Source of the DNA: Variovorax davisae
Lineage (GTDB): Bacteria; Pseudomonadota; Gammaproteobacteria; Burkholderiales; Burkholderiaceae_C
DNA: 64,000 nucleotides
Assembly: GCF_030316845.1 (NCBI RefSeq)
Contig: NZ_JASZYS010000001.1
Coordinates: 558,001 to 622,000 of the forward strand
Reading direction: 5' to 3'
The position numbers and the translations under genes are program-made. Position 1 is the first letter of the stretch, and each line of letters starts with the position of its first letter. The notes below the pieces were generated by a model. It saw only the letters and a list, made by a program, of their open reading frames with translations, was not told where the DNA came from and ran no database searches. This document shows positions 22,995-32,078 of the stretch, piece by piece.

Positions 22995-23206
22995 GGTTGG
23001 TGCTCGCGCCGCGGTTCACGCGGCGCAGTTCAACGGGAAGCAGGAGGCGGAGCCCATCGGGCCGAGCCAGCCTGCGCTGCCCCCGCAACGGTCAAGCAGT
23101 CGGCATCTTCGGATGCCACCTTCGTCAATCAGCCACTGGGCGCCCTGAAACAGGCACCTGGGAAGGCGGCGAGGGCCGCGCTGCCAGCCCGGATACCGGC
23201 CAACGA
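22995..23206 (+). ncRNA. Cobalamin riboswitch
   Basis: Core elements in order: GGTTGGTGC start, GGGAAGCAGGAGG, CTGCCCCCGCAACGGTC, GCCACTGG, TGGGAAGGCGGCGAGG, and the B12 box AGCCCGGATACCGGCC with GCCA in front. It lies directly before btuB. Binding of adenosylcobalamin would reduce expression of btuB and perhaps the salvage genes behind it. With the zapB promoter region it accounts for the gene-free stretch 22914-23230. Confidence 0.93.
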
Positions 23207-23230
23207 GGCGGCCGCCGCATGGAGAGAAGC

Positions 23231-25186
23231 ATGACGGCAGCCATGACGTCCAACCGCCGGCGGGGAAGCCGGCGACGGGCATTGATCTTTGTCGCTTCCA
23301 TGAAATCTGTCCCTTCTTCCAACTGCGCCGCTCGCAGCGCTTGGCCGTGCCCCCCCGCGCGTGCCCATGCCATCGCGCTGGCGATCGTATCGTTGACCGC
23401 GCTGCCGACCCTGGCCTCGGCCCAGGACGCCGCCACCCCGGCCCTGCCCGAGACGGTGGTGACGGCGACACGCACGCCGACCCGCATCGACGAGCTCGTG
23501 TCGGACACCGTCGTCATCGAACGGGCCCAGATCGAGCAGCAGGCCAGCCGCACCCTGCCCGAGATCCTGGCCCGCATGGCGGGCGTGCAGATCTCGGCCA
23601 ACGGGGGCCCGGGCAAGGGCAGCAGCGTGTACATCCGCGGCGCCGAGGCGCGCCACACGATCCTGCTGATCGACGGCGTGCGCTACGGCTCGGCCACGCT
23701 CGGCACGCCGGTCTGGGACAACATCCCGGTCGAGCTGATCGACCGCATCGAAGTGGTCAAGGGACCCGGCTCGGCGCTCTACGGCAGCGACGGCGTCGGT
23801 GGCGTGGTGCAGATCTTCACGCGCAAGGCGGCACCGGGCGAGCCGGTGTTCGACCCGCGCGCCTCCACCACCCTCGGCAGCGACAGCTACAAGCAGATCA
23901 CCGGCGGCTTCAGCGGCGCCGCGGGCGCGGCGACCTACTCGCTCGACGTCACGCGCACGCTGGTCGACAGCTTCTCGGCCACCAACCGCAACGTGCAGTT
24001 CGGCAATTTCAACGCCGATCGCGATCCGTTCTCGCAGACCGGTGCCAACGCGTCGTTCGGCTACCAGTTCACGCCGGACTGGAAGTTCGACGCCGGCGTG
24101 CTCTACGCCGATGGCCTGAACCATTACGACGACGGCCCCGGCCGCGACACGCGCGGCACCCTGCGCAGCCAGACGGGTTATGCCGGGGTCAATGGCCGGG
24201 TGCTGTCGAACTGGACCACCCAGCTGCGCTATTCGCGCAGCGAAGACGACACGCGCGCCATCGTGGCGGCGCCGTTCAACCTGCCGGGCCTGTTCAACAC
24301 GACGCAGGACCAGTACCTCTGGCAGAACGACATCGCGACCCCGATCGGGACCGTGGTGGCCGGGCTCGAGCGGCTGGAACAGAAGGTCAAGAGCGACATC
24401 GCCTACACGGTGACCGAGCGCACGATCGACGCCGGCTTCGTCGGCCTGAACGGCAATGCCGGCGCCCACAGCTGGCAGCTCAACGCGCGCCACGACAGCA
24501 ACTCGCAGTTCGGCGACGACGACACCTGGTATGCCGGCTACGCCTACCGCATCACGCCGAACTGGCGCGTCAGCGTCTCGCACGGCACCAGCTTCGTGGC
24601 GCCGTCGTTCAACCAGCTCTACTACCCGGGTTTCGGCAACCCGGCGCTCAAGCCGGAAGAGGGCAAGAACACCGATGTCGGCCTCACCTGGACCGAGGGC
24701 GTCCACACCGTCAAGCTGGTCGGCTACGACAACAAGATCCAGGGCTTCATCACCAACACGACACTGCCGCAGAACATTCCCGAGGCCCGCATCACCGGCG
24801 GCACGCTGAGCTACGACGGCCAGTTCGACGCCGTGGGCCTGCATGCCAGCTACGACTCGCTCGACCCGCGCAACGAGGTCAGCGGCAAGCAGCTGCCGCG
24901 CCGGGCCAAGAACCAGGCGACGCTGGCGATCGACTACACCACCGGCCCTTGGAAGTTCGGGGCTTCGGCCCTGAGCGTGGGCAGCCGCTTTGACGACGTG
25001 GCCAACACGCGCACACTCGGCGCCTACACCACGATCGACCTCTATGTGGACTACCGCTTCGCCAAGGACTGGTCGGTGCAGGGCCGCATCACCAACCTGA
25101 CCGATGAACACTACGAGACCGCCTATGGCTACAACCAGGCCGGATTCGGCGCCTACCTGACCCTGCGGTGGCAGCCGAAGAAATGA
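23231..25186 (+). CDS. btuB: TonB-dependent vitamin B12 receptor
   Basis: Outer-membrane receptor for corrinoids, up to 651 residues. Signal sequence, then TonB box ETVVTATRTP, a plug domain (RTLPEILARMAGVQI, LLIDGVRYG, IEVVKGPGSALYGSDGVGG) and a 22-strand barrel ending in aromatic LRWQPKK. The start is uncertain: ATG 23231 has GGAG six bases upstream but gives a long N-terminal extension; ATG 23300 gives a normal signal peptide but has no visible ribosome-binding site. The cobalamin riboswitch upstream decides the substrate call. Confidence 0.92.
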   Translation: MTAAMTSNRRRGSRRRALIFVASMKSVPSSNCAARSAWPCPPARAHAIALAIVSLTALPTLASAQDAATPALPETVVTATRTPTRIDELVSDTVVIERAQIEQQASRTLPEILARMAGVQISANGGPGKGSSVYIRGAEARHTILLIDGVRYGSATLGTPVWDNIPVELIDRIEVVKGPGSALYGSDGVGGVVQIFTRKAAPGEPVFDPRASTTLGSDSYKQITGGFSGAAGAATYSLDVTRTLVDSFSATNRNVQFGNFNADRDPFSQTGANASFGYQFTPDWKFDAGVLYADGLNHYDDGPGRDTRGTLRSQTGYAGVNGRVLSNWTTQLRYSRSEDDTRAIVAAPFNLPGLFNTTQDQYLWQNDIATPIGTVVAGLERLEQKVKSDIAYTVTERTIDAGFVGLNGNAGAHSWQLNARHDSNSQFGDDDTWYAGYAYRITPNWRVSVSHGTSFVAPSFNQLYYPGFGNPALKPEEGKNTDVGLTWTEGVHTVKLVGYDNKIQGFITNTTLPQNIPEARITGGTLSYDGQFDAVGLHASYDSLDPRNEVSGKQLPRRAKNQATLAIDYTTGPWKFGASALSVGSRFDDVANTRTLGAYTTIDLYVDYRFAKDWSVQGRITNLTDEHYETAYGYNQAGFGAYLTLRWQPKK

Positions 25187-25193
25187 GCGCAGC

Positions 25194-25262
25194 GCCGGGC
25201 CGCCCCCAGCAAGCTCGCGCCCCCTCGGGGGGCAGCGAGGACACGGAAGTGCCGAGCGTGGG
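25194..25262. repeat. GC-rich intergenic element, copy 2
   Basis: Same module order as 11192-11274: gccgggccgc, an inverted C/G run (ccccctcggggggc), then aggacacggaagtgccg and agcgtggga. It sits between btuB and cobU, where its hairpin could lower read-through or protect the btuB mRNA end. Confidence 0.55.
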
Positions 25263-25269
25263 AGCTTCA

Positions 25270-25836
25270 ATGAACATCGCGCGCCGCGAACTGATCCTCG
25301 GCGGTCAGAAGAGCGGCAAGTCGCGCCGCGGCGAGCAACTGGCCGCGGCGTGGCTGGCGCGCTCGCCCTCGCACCGCGCGGTGCTGGTGGCGACCGCGCG
25401 GGCGCTCGACGAGGAAATGCTGGCGCGCGTGACCCGCCATCGCGAGGATCGCGCGGCGCGCCTGCCGGCCTTGGAAACGGTCGAGGAGCCGGTGGCGCTG
25501 GCACAGGCGATCCGCGAGCACGCCGCGCCCGGCACGCTGGTGCTGGTCGATTGCCTCACCCTCTGGCTGACCAACCAGATGATGCCTCTAGGCGCGCCGC
25601 GTGCGTCGCTGGCGGCCGACCGCGCGGTCGCCGAGCTGCTGCGGGCGATCAACGAGTCGCCCGGCCCGCTGGTCCTGGTCGGCAACGAGATCGGTCTCGG
25701 CGTGATTCCGCTGGGCCGCGAGGTGCGCGCCTTCGTCGACGCCCTGGGCCTGCTCAACCAGCAGGTCGCCGCCACCTGCGAGCGCGTCACGCTGATGGCC
25801 GCCGGGCTGCCGCTGACCCTGAAGGAAGCGCCATGA
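25270..25836 (+). CDS. cobU: Adenosylcobinamide kinase/guanylyltransferase
   Basis: Phosphorylates adenosylcobinamide and then attaches GMP, in nucleotide-loop assembly. 188 residues. P-loop GGQKSGKS (11-18) and VDCLTLWLTNQM, GNEIGLGVIPLGREVR are family blocks. ATG 25270 has GGGAG five bases upstream; the frame stays open upstream through the GC-rich element, which I take as non-coding. Coupled by ATGA to btuF. Confidence 0.93.
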   Translation: MNIARRELILGGQKSGKSRRGEQLAAAWLARSPSHRAVLVATARALDEEMLARVTRHREDRAARLPALETVEEPVALAQAIREHAAPGTLVLVDCLTLWLTNQMMPLGAPRASLAADRAVAELLRAINESPGPLVLVGNEIGLGVIPLGREVRAFVDALGLLNQQVAATCERVTLMAAGLPLTLKEAP

Positions 25837-26693
25837 AGCGGATCGCCCGGCTCTGGTTCGCCGGCTGGCTGTGCGCGCTGGCGCTGGCGGCCCAGGCGAC
25901 GGTCGTGGTCGACGAGCGCGGCGTGCGTATCGACCTGCCGCGGCCGCCGCAGCGCGTCGTGACCGTGCTGCCGTCGCTGACCGAATCGGTCTGCGCGCTG
26001 GGCGCCTGCGACCGGCTGGTGGGAGTCGACCGCTATTCGAACTGGCCGGCGTCGGTGCGGGCGCTGCCGCAGGTCGGCGGCGGCATCGATCCGAACGTCG
26101 AGGCCATCGTCGCGCTCAAGCCCGACGTGGTGCTGCTGGCGAAATCCTCGCGCGTCACCGACCGGCTCGAGGCGCTGGGCCTCAAGGTGGTGGTGCTCGA
26201 ACCCAAGAACCATGCCGATGTCCGGCGCGTGCTGGACGCGCTCGCCGGGGTGCTCGGCACGGGCGACGCCCCGGCGGTCTGGCGCGCCATCGATGCCAGC
26301 GTCTCGGCGGCGGCCCAGTCGCTGCCCGAGCGGGTGAAGCGCACGCGGGTGTATTTCGAGATCAACAGCGCCCCGTATGCGGCCGGCGAAGCCTCCTTCA
26401 TCGGCGAGACCCTGGCGCGGCTGGGTGCCAGGAACATCGTGCCGGCGGCGCTGGGGCCGTTTCCCAAGCTCAACCCCGAGTTCGTGGTCCGCGCCGATCC
26501 CGACCTCATCATGGTCGGCGAGCGCAGCGCCCAGGGGCTGGAGCAACGGCCGGGCTGGGGCCGCATCAAGGCCGTGCGCGAAGGCCGGATCTGCCGCTTC
26601 ACGGCCGAGCAGTCGGACGTGCTGGTCCGGCCCGGGCCGCGCATGGGCGAGGCGGCGCGCCTGATGGCCGGCTGCCTGCAGGAGCACGGGTGA
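25833..26693 (+). CDS. btuF: Periplasmic cobalamin-binding protein of the BtuCDF importer
   Basis: 286 residues with a cleavable signal peptide (hydrophobic to about residue 22, ALAAQA). Periplasmic-binding fold: RVVTVLPSLTESVCALGA, VGVDRYSNWPASVRALPQVGG, and GERSAQGLEQRPGWGRIKAV. The NW-P and AVGG-like blocks match BtuF. Overlaps cobU (ATGA) and btuC (GTGA). Delivers corrinoid from BtuB to BtuCD. Confidence 0.9.
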   Translation: MKRIARLWFAGWLCALALAAQATVVVDERGVRIDLPRPPQRVVTVLPSLTESVCALGACDRLVGVDRYSNWPASVRALPQVGGGIDPNVEAIVALKPDVVLLAKSSRVTDRLEALGLKVVVLEPKNHADVRRVLDALAGVLGTGDAPAVWRAIDASVSAAAQSLPERVKRTRVYFEINSAPYAAGEASFIGETLARLGARNIVPAALGPFPKLNPEFVVRADPDLIMVGERSAQGLEQRPGWGRIKAVREGRICRFTAEQSDVLVRPGPRMGEAARLMAGCLQEHG

Positions 26694-27694
26694 AGGGGCA
26701 GCAGCGCCGCGCCTGGGGGCTGGGCATCGTGCTGGTGGCGCTGGCCGGCGCGCTGCTGGTGCTGGGCACGGGCATCGGCAGCACGGGTTTCGAGAACCTG
26801 CTGGCGGCCGGCGACGACCCGGTGGCGCTGCAGATCGTGCGCGACATCCGGCTGCCGCGCACGCTCGGTGCGTGGCTGGCGGGCGCGCTGCTGGGGCTGG
26901 CGGGCGCGGTGGCGCAAGGGCTGTTCCGCAATCCATTGGCCGATCCCTACCTGCTGGGCAGCGCCTCGGGCGCTTCGCTCGGCGTCGCGCTGGCGCTCTC
27001 GCTCTTCGGCCTGTCGCCGACCAGCACGCAATGGGTGGTGCGCCTGGGCCTGACCGGCGCGGCCTTCCTCGGTGCGGTGCTGGCGGTGCTGCTGACCTTG
27101 CTGCTGGCGCGCGGCGTCCAGCAGACCCTGCGGCTCTTGCTGGCGGGCGTGATCGTCGGGGTGGTGCTGGGCGCCGCCAAGGATCTGCTGACCATCGCCT
27201 CGGCCGACATCCTGCAGGCCATCCAGGGTTTCATGCTCGGCAGCACCGGACTGGTCGGCTGGAGCGCCTGCGCCGTGATGGGCGGGCTCGGCGCGGTCTG
27301 CCTGCTGCTGGGGTGGGCGTTGGCGCCGGTGCTTGACGGCCTGGCGCTCGGCGAGTCGACGGCGGCCAGCCTCGGGCTGCCGCTCGGCGCCATGCGCGCC
27401 GCGCTGGTCGCGGTGCTGGCGCTGGCGACCGGCAGCGCGGTGGCGCAGACCGGGCTGATCGCCTTCGTCGGGCTGGCGGCGCCGCACCTGGTGCGCTCGG
27501 TGGTCAAGACCACCCATGGGCGCCTGATCGTGCTGTCCAGCGCGATGGGCGGCCTGCTGCTGATGGCGGCCGACCTGCTGGCGCGCTGGATGATCGCGCC
27601 GCAGGAGCTGCCGGTCGGCGTCCTGACCGCGGTGCTGGGCGGCAGCTATCTGCTGTGGCTGATGCACCGGCGCAGCGCGCGGGGCGGCCTGTGA
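26690..27694 (+). CDS. btuC: Cobalamin ABC importer permease
   Basis: 334 residues, about ten hydrophobic segments of the FecCD/BtuC type. Family blocks: RLPRTLGAWLAGALLGLAGA, QGLFRNPLADPYLLGSASGAS and GLAAPHLVRSVVKTTHGRL (the coupling helix region facing BtuD). Start is GTG, overlapping the btuF stop by 4 nt (GTGA). Forms the membrane pore with BtuD. Confidence 0.92.
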   Translation: MKGQQRRAWGLGIVLVALAGALLVLGTGIGSTGFENLLAAGDDPVALQIVRDIRLPRTLGAWLAGALLGLAGAVAQGLFRNPLADPYLLGSASGASLGVALALSLFGLSPTSTQWVVRLGLTGAAFLGAVLAVLLTLLLARGVQQTLRLLLAGVIVGVVLGAAKDLLTIASADILQAIQGFMLGSTGLVGWSACAVMGGLGAVCLLLGWALAPVLDGLALGESTAASLGLPLGAMRAALVAVLALATGSAVAQTGLIAFVGLAAPHLVRSVVKTTHGRLIVLSSAMGGLLLMAADLLARWMIAPQELPVGVLTAVLGGSYLLWLMHRRSARGGL

Positions 27695-28467
27695 GCACGC
27701 CGGCCGCGCTCGAGGCCCGCGGCGTGACGGCCCGGCTGGGCCTGGCCGAGGTGCTGCACGGCATCGACCTCTCGCTGGCGGCGGGGCGCTGGACCAGCAT
27801 CGTCGGGCCCAACGGCGCCGGCAAGTCGACCTTGCTCAAGGTGCTCGCCGGCCTGCTGGTCCATGGGGGCGAGGTGCGCCTGCATGGGCAGCCCTTGAGC
27901 ACGCTCCCGGGCCGGGCCCGGGCGCAGCGGCTGTCGTGGCTGGGCCAGGGCGTGGCGGGCGAGGGCAGTGCCGACGACCTGACCGTCTACGACGTCGCGA
28001 TGCTCGGCCGCCTGCCGCACCAGCGCTGGCTGGCGGCCCCGAGCGCGGCCGATCGGGCGGCGGTCGAGCGGGCCCTGCGCAGCACCCAGGCCTGGGACTG
28101 GCGCGAGCGGCCGCTCGGCCAGCTGTCGGGCGGCGAACGCCAGCGGGTGCTGCTGGCGCGGGCGCTGGCTGTGGAGGCCGGACTGCTGCTGATGGACGAG
28201 CCGCTCGCCAACCTCGACCCGCCGCACCAGGCCGACTGGATGCGCACGGTGCAGGCGCTGGTGGCTGAAGGCAAGACCGTGGTCAGCGTGCTGCACGAAC
28301 TCAACGCCGCGCTCGCCGCCGATGCGATGGTCGTGATGGCGGCGGGCCGCGTGACCCACCACGGCGGCTGCGGCGAGGCCGCGACCCATCGGGCGCTCGA
28401 AGCGGTGTTCGACCACCGGATCGCCTTTCACCACGTGGCGGGCCAGTGGCTGGCCGTGCCGCACTGA
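27691..28467 (+). CDS. btuD: Cobalamin ABC importer ATPase
   Basis: 258 residues. Walker A GPNGAGKST (39-47), signature LSGGERQRVLLARAL (about 145-159), Walker B LLLMDEPLANLDP and the switch His in VVSVLHELN. GTG start overlapping the btuC stop (GTGA) is supported by the family N-terminus beginning a few residues before LEARGVTARLG. Powers uptake across the inner membrane. Followed by cobO after 12 nt. Confidence 0.92.
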   Translation: MSTPAALEARGVTARLGLAEVLHGIDLSLAAGRWTSIVGPNGAGKSTLLKVLAGLLVHGGEVRLHGQPLSTLPGRARAQRLSWLGQGVAGEGSADDLTVYDVAMLGRLPHQRWLAAPSAADRAAVERALRSTQAWDWRERPLGQLSGGERQRVLLARALAVEAGLLLMDEPLANLDPPHQADWMRTVQALVAEGKTVVSVLHELNAALAADAMVVMAAGRVTHHGGCGEAATHRALEAVFDHRIAFHHVAGQWLAVPH

Positions 28468-28479
28468 CAACCGACACCC

Positions 28480-29049
28480 ATGCAAATCGAGACTCCGCCC
28501 AGCGAGAAACCCTACGAGAAGCCCGAAGGCGAGCGCCGCGGGCTGGTGATCGTCAACACCGGCGACGGCAAGGGCAAGAGCACCGCCGCCTTCGGGCTCG
28601 CCCTGCGCGCCCACGGCCGCGGCAAGGCCGTCAAGATCTACCAGTTCATGAAGGTGCCGAGCGCGCGCTTCGGCGAGCACCGGATGTTCGAGCAGCTCGG
28701 CATCCCGATCGAAGGCCTCGGCGACGGCTTCAGCTGGAAAACCCAGGACCTGGACCATTCGGCGCAGCTGGCGCGCGACGGCTGGGAGCGGGCCCGCGCC
28801 GCGATCCTTTCGGGCGCGCACTTCCTGGTCGTGCTCGACGAGATCACCTATCCGCTGATCTATGGCTGGCTGCCGCTCGAGGGCGTGCTGGAGACGCTGC
28901 GCGCGCGGCCGAAGCAGGTGCACGTGGTGCTGACCGGCCGCCGCTGTCCGCCCGAGATCGTCGAGCTGGCCGACACCGTGACCGAGATGCGGATGGTCAA
29001 GCACGCGTTCAAGGCCGGCATCCCCGCCCAGCGCGGGATCGAGGATTGA
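28480..29049 (+). CDS. cobO: Corrinoid adenosyltransferase, CobA/CobO type
   Basis: Transfers the adenosyl group of ATP to reduced corrinoid, giving the coenzyme form. 189 residues. P-loop [19 protein letters not shown] (about residues 26-44), [22 protein letters not shown], and the C-terminal [17 protein letters not shown] typical of the family. It acts both in salvage and in de novo routes; here salvage is implied. Its TGA overlaps the TTG start of cbiB. Confidence 0.94.
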   Translation: MQIETPPSEKPYEKPEGERRGLVIVNTGDGKGKSTAAFGLALRAHGRGKAVKIYQFMKVPSARFGEHRMFEQLGIPIEGLGDGFSWKTQDLDHSAQLARDGWERARAAILSGAHFLVVLDEITYPLIYGWLPLEGVLETLRARPKQVHVVLTGRRCPPEIVELADTVTEMRMVKHAFKAGIPAQRGIED

Positions 29050-29996
29050 GCGCCATCGCCGCCCTCTGGCTGGCGCTGGCCATCGACCGATGGTTTGGCG
29101 AGCCGCCGGCGCGCTGGCATCCGGTAGTCTGGATCGGCCGCTACCTGGGCTGGGCCGGCCGGTGCGTCGCACCGCCGGCCGAGGCGCCGGCGCGCGCGCG
29201 GGCGGCCTTTGCCGGCGGCGCGCTCGCCTGGTGTGCCGGTGCCGTGCTGGTCGCGGCCGCCGCCTGCGCGCTCGCCGAGACGGTGAGCCGGCTGCCGGCC
29301 TGGGCCGGCCTGCTGCTGACCGGCGTCGCCCTGAAGCCGCTGCTCGCTTGGCGCATGCTGCGCGACGAGGTGCTGGCGGTCGAGGCCGCCCTGGGCCGCT
29401 CGCTCGACGAAGGCCGCGGCCGGCTGGCGCGGCTGGTGAGCCGCGACGTGGGCGCGCTGGACACGGTCGGCGTGCGCGAAAGCGCGATCGAATCGCTGGC
29501 CGAGAACCTCAACGATTCGCTGGTGGCGCCGCTGTTCTGGTTCGCGCTGTTCGGCCTGCCGGGCGCGGCGCTCTACCGCTTCGCCAACACCGCGGACGCG
29601 ATGTGGGGCTATCGCGGCGAGCGCGAAGGCCGGCAGTGGACCTGGGCCGGCAAGTGGGCCGCCCGCGCCGACGACCTGCTGTCGTGGCTGCCAGCCCGCC
29701 TGACGGCCCTGTTCCTGTGGGGTGCGTCGGCGGCGCCGGGCGCAGGGCTCGGGACCTTGCGCCGCGAAGCCGGCCGGACGCCGTCGCCCAACAGCGGCTG
29801 GCCCATGGCCGCGATGGCGCTTCGGCTGGGCATCCGGCTGGCCAAGCCCGGGGTCTATGTGCTGAATGAAGGCGGCCGCGCCGCCGCTGCGGCCGACACC
29901 GCGCAGGCGGCGCGGCTGGCCGCCCGCGGGGTGGCGCTGGCGGGCGCCGGCGCCACGGTGGCGATCGGCTGCCTGGCGCTGCGGGGCGTGGCATGA
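29046..29996 (+). CDS. cbiB: Adenosylcobinamide-phosphate synthase
   Basis: Membrane enzyme (CbiB, CobD in aerobic naming) that attaches aminopropanol phosphate to adenosylcobyric acid. 316 residues with four to five hydrophobic segments; family blocks [59 protein letters not shown] and [13 protein letters not shown]. The start is TTG, overlapping the cobO stop (TTGA); no ATG is available in this position. Coupled by ATGA to the decarboxylase gene. Confidence 0.91.
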   Translation: MSAIAALWLALAIDRWFGEPPARWHPVVWIGRYLGWAGRCVAPPAEAPARARAAFAGGALAWCAGAVLVAAAACALAETVSRLPAWAGLLLTGVALKPLLAWRMLRDEVLAVEAALGRSLDEGRGRLARLVSRDVGALDTVGVRESAIESLAENLNDSLVAPLFWFALFGLPGAALYRFANTADAMWGYRGEREGRQWTWAGKWAARADDLLSWLPARLTALFLWGASAAPGAGLGTLRREAGRTPSPNSGWPMAAMALRLGIRLAKPGVYVLNEGGRAAAAADTAQAARLAARGVALAGAGATVAIGCLALRGVA

Positions 29997-30997
29997 GGGG
30001 CTCCGAGATGTTCGAGTTCATGCACGGCGGACCCGACGCCCAGGGCGCGGTCCCGCACGATTTCTCGACCAACGGCAATGCCTGCGGGCCCTGTCCCGCC
30101 GCGCTGCAGGCGCTGCAGGCGGTGGACGCCAGCCGCTACCCCGACCCGCACTACCTCGACCTGCGCGAGCGCCTGGCCGGCTTCCACGGCGTCGAGGCCC
30201 GGCGGGTCGTGATCGCCGCCAGCGCCAGCGAATTCATCGGCCGTGTCACGGCCGCCGTGTCGCAGGGCGGCGGGGGGCGGGTTCGGCTGCCGCGGCACGG
30301 CTACGGCGACTACGCGCGGGCCGCCAAGGCCTGGCATTTCCAGCCGGCGGTGGCCGACGGCGCGGCCGACCTGGTCTGGTGCTGCGACCCCGGCAGCCCG
30401 TTGGGGCAGCCGGAGGAGGACCTGGCCGGCCGCGTGGACCGGCTGGCTCTCCACGCCACCTGCGTGCTCGACCTGGCCTACGAACCGCTTCGCCTCGACG
30501 GCGCGCTGGCGCTGGACGCGGGGCAGCGCGACCGCGTCTGGCAGCTCTGGACCCCCAACAAGGCGCTCGGGCTGACCGGCGTCCGGGCCGCCTACGCGAT
30601 CGCCCCGGTGGCGGCGCAGGAACTGGGCGCGCGACTGGCGCGGCTGGCGCCGTCCTGGCCGCTCGGCGCCCATGGCGTGGCCCTGCTCGAGGCCTGGACC
30701 GGCGCGGCGGCACGGCGGTGGCTCGACGACAGCCTGTGCACCCTGCGGGCCTGGAAGGCGGCGCAGCGCAGCGCGTGCGAATCGCTGGGCTGGCGCCTGC
30801 TGCCCGGCGACGCCAACTTCTTCTGCGCCGAGCCGGAGCTCGCGCTGACGCCGGCACGCAGCGCGGCGCTGCGGCAGGCGGGCGTCAAGCTGCGCGACAC
30901 GGCCTCGTTCGGGCTGCCGGGACTGGTGCGGCTGGGCGTCCTGCCGCCCGCCAGCCAGGAGGCGCTTCGGCAGGCCTGGCGCGCCGCGCGGCGCTGA
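29993..30997 (+). CDS. cobD: Threonine-phosphate decarboxylase-like aminotransferase-fold enzyme
   Basis: PLP enzyme that supplies (R)-1-amino-2-propanol phosphate for the linker of cobalamin (named CobD in Salmonella, CobC in Pseudomonas). 334 residues. Blocks: HGGPDAQGAVPHDFSTNGNACGP, and the PLP lysine in WTPNKALGLTGVRAAY. C-terminal TASFGLPGLVRLGVLPP is typical of the family. Slightly shorter than Salmonella CobD. Last gene of the first cobalamin block; one base separates it from the converging LysR gene. Confidence 0.85.
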   Translation: MRGSEMFEFMHGGPDAQGAVPHDFSTNGNACGPCPAALQALQAVDASRYPDPHYLDLRERLAGFHGVEARRVVIAASASEFIGRVTAAVSQGGGGRVRLPRHGYGDYARAAKAWHFQPAVADGAADLVWCCDPGSPLGQPEEDLAGRVDRLALHATCVLDLAYEPLRLDGALALDAGQRDRVWQLWTPNKALGLTGVRAAYAIAPVAAQELGARLARLAPSWPLGAHGVALLEAWTGAAARRWLDDSLCTLRAWKAAQRSACESLGWRLLPGDANFFCAEPELALTPARSAALRQAGVKLRDTASFGLPGLVRLGVLPPASQEALRQAWRAARR

Positions 30998-30998
30998 A

Positions 30999-31913
30999 TC
31001 AGATCCGCTGCAACTGGGGGTGCTGGGCGAACAGCTCCGCCGCCCAGTCGACGAAGGCGCGCACCTTCGCGCTCAGGTGGCGGTTGGGCGGGTACACCAC
31101 GTGCACCGGCAGCGGCGGCCGTGTCCAGTCGGGCAGGATCTGCACCAGTTCGCCGCTGGCGATGAAGGGCTCGGCCATGTAGGTGATGACCTGCGACAAC
31201 CCGAAGCCGCCCAGCACCGCCGTCATGTGGGCGTTGCTGTCGTTGACCGAGACGCGGTAGGGCCCGGTGATCTCGAACTTCTCGTCGCCCCGGTGGAACT
31301 CCTCCGGAAACATGCGCCGCGTGCTGCCCGAGAAGAAGCCCACCACCAGGTGGCGCTTCTCGATGTCCGTGGGATGCTGCGGAGCGCCGTAGCGCTTCAG
31401 GTAGGCCGGCGAGGCCACCGTCATCCAGGGCAGGTTGCCGATCCGGCGCGCCACCAGCGACTGGTCGGTCAGGTCGCCGCCGCGGATCACGCAGTCGACG
31501 TTGTCGGAGATCAGGTCCACCGCCCGGTCGCTGACCCCGACGTCGACCTGGATGTCGGGGTAGCGGTCGCAGAAGGTCGCCAGGGCCGGCAGGATCACCA
31601 GCCGGGCCATCGACGAGCCGACGTCGATGCGCAGGCGGCCCGTCGGGTTGGACTGGGCGTTGGTCATGCTGGCCTCGATGTCGTCGAAGTCGTTCAACAG
31701 CCGGGCGGTCCGTTCGTAGTAGGCAGCGCCGTCGGGCGTGACCGTGACGCGCCGGGTGGTGCGGTTGAGGAGCTTGACGTGCAGCCGCGACTCCAGCGCC
31801 TGGATCTGCTTGGTGACCGTGCCCTTGGGCAGGCCGAGCGAATCCGCGGCGCGGGTGAAAGTGCCGGCTTCGACGACGCGGACGAATATCCGCATGCCCT
31901 GGATCTGGTCCAT
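30999..31913 (-). CDS. LysR family regulator (CrgA-like) beside the RND operon
   Basis: 304 residues. Winged helix (MRIFVRVVEAGTFTRAADSL, LPKGTVTKQIQALESRL) and effector domain with VDCVIRGGDLTDQSLVARRIG, the layout of the CrgA/DhcR branch. It is divergent from the hydrolase and RND genes (165 nt between) and is their likely regulator, by analogy with LysR-controlled pumps such as MexT/MexEF. The ligand is unknown. Confidence 0.9.
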   Translation of the reverse strand: MDQIQGMRIFVRVVEAGTFTRAADSLGLPKGTVTKQIQALESRLHVKLLNRTTRRVTVTPDGAAYYERTARLLNDFDDIEASMTNAQSNPTGRLRIDVGSSMARLVILPALATFCDRYPDIQVDVGVSDRAVDLISDNVDCVIRGGDLTDQSLVARRIGNLPWMTVASPAYLKRYGAPQHPTDIEKRHLVVGFFSGSTRRMFPEEFHRGDEKFEITGPYRVSVNDSNAHMTAVLGGFGLSQVITYMAEPFIASGELVQILPDWTRPPLPVHVVYPPNRHLSAKVRAFVDWAAELFAQHPQLQRI

Positions 31914-32078
31914 CTATGCTGCTCCTGGGGGTGGCGGAATGCCTTGGGGGAGCGGATTCTCACACGCGCTCCGGCCGCGATTGTTAGTCGGATGGAAACA
32001 GAGTGGGGCCCGGTGTCTGTTTGAACCCACCCTGCGCCGCCTTATATTTCGTTCATCGTCCATCCACCGAGGTCGTCC

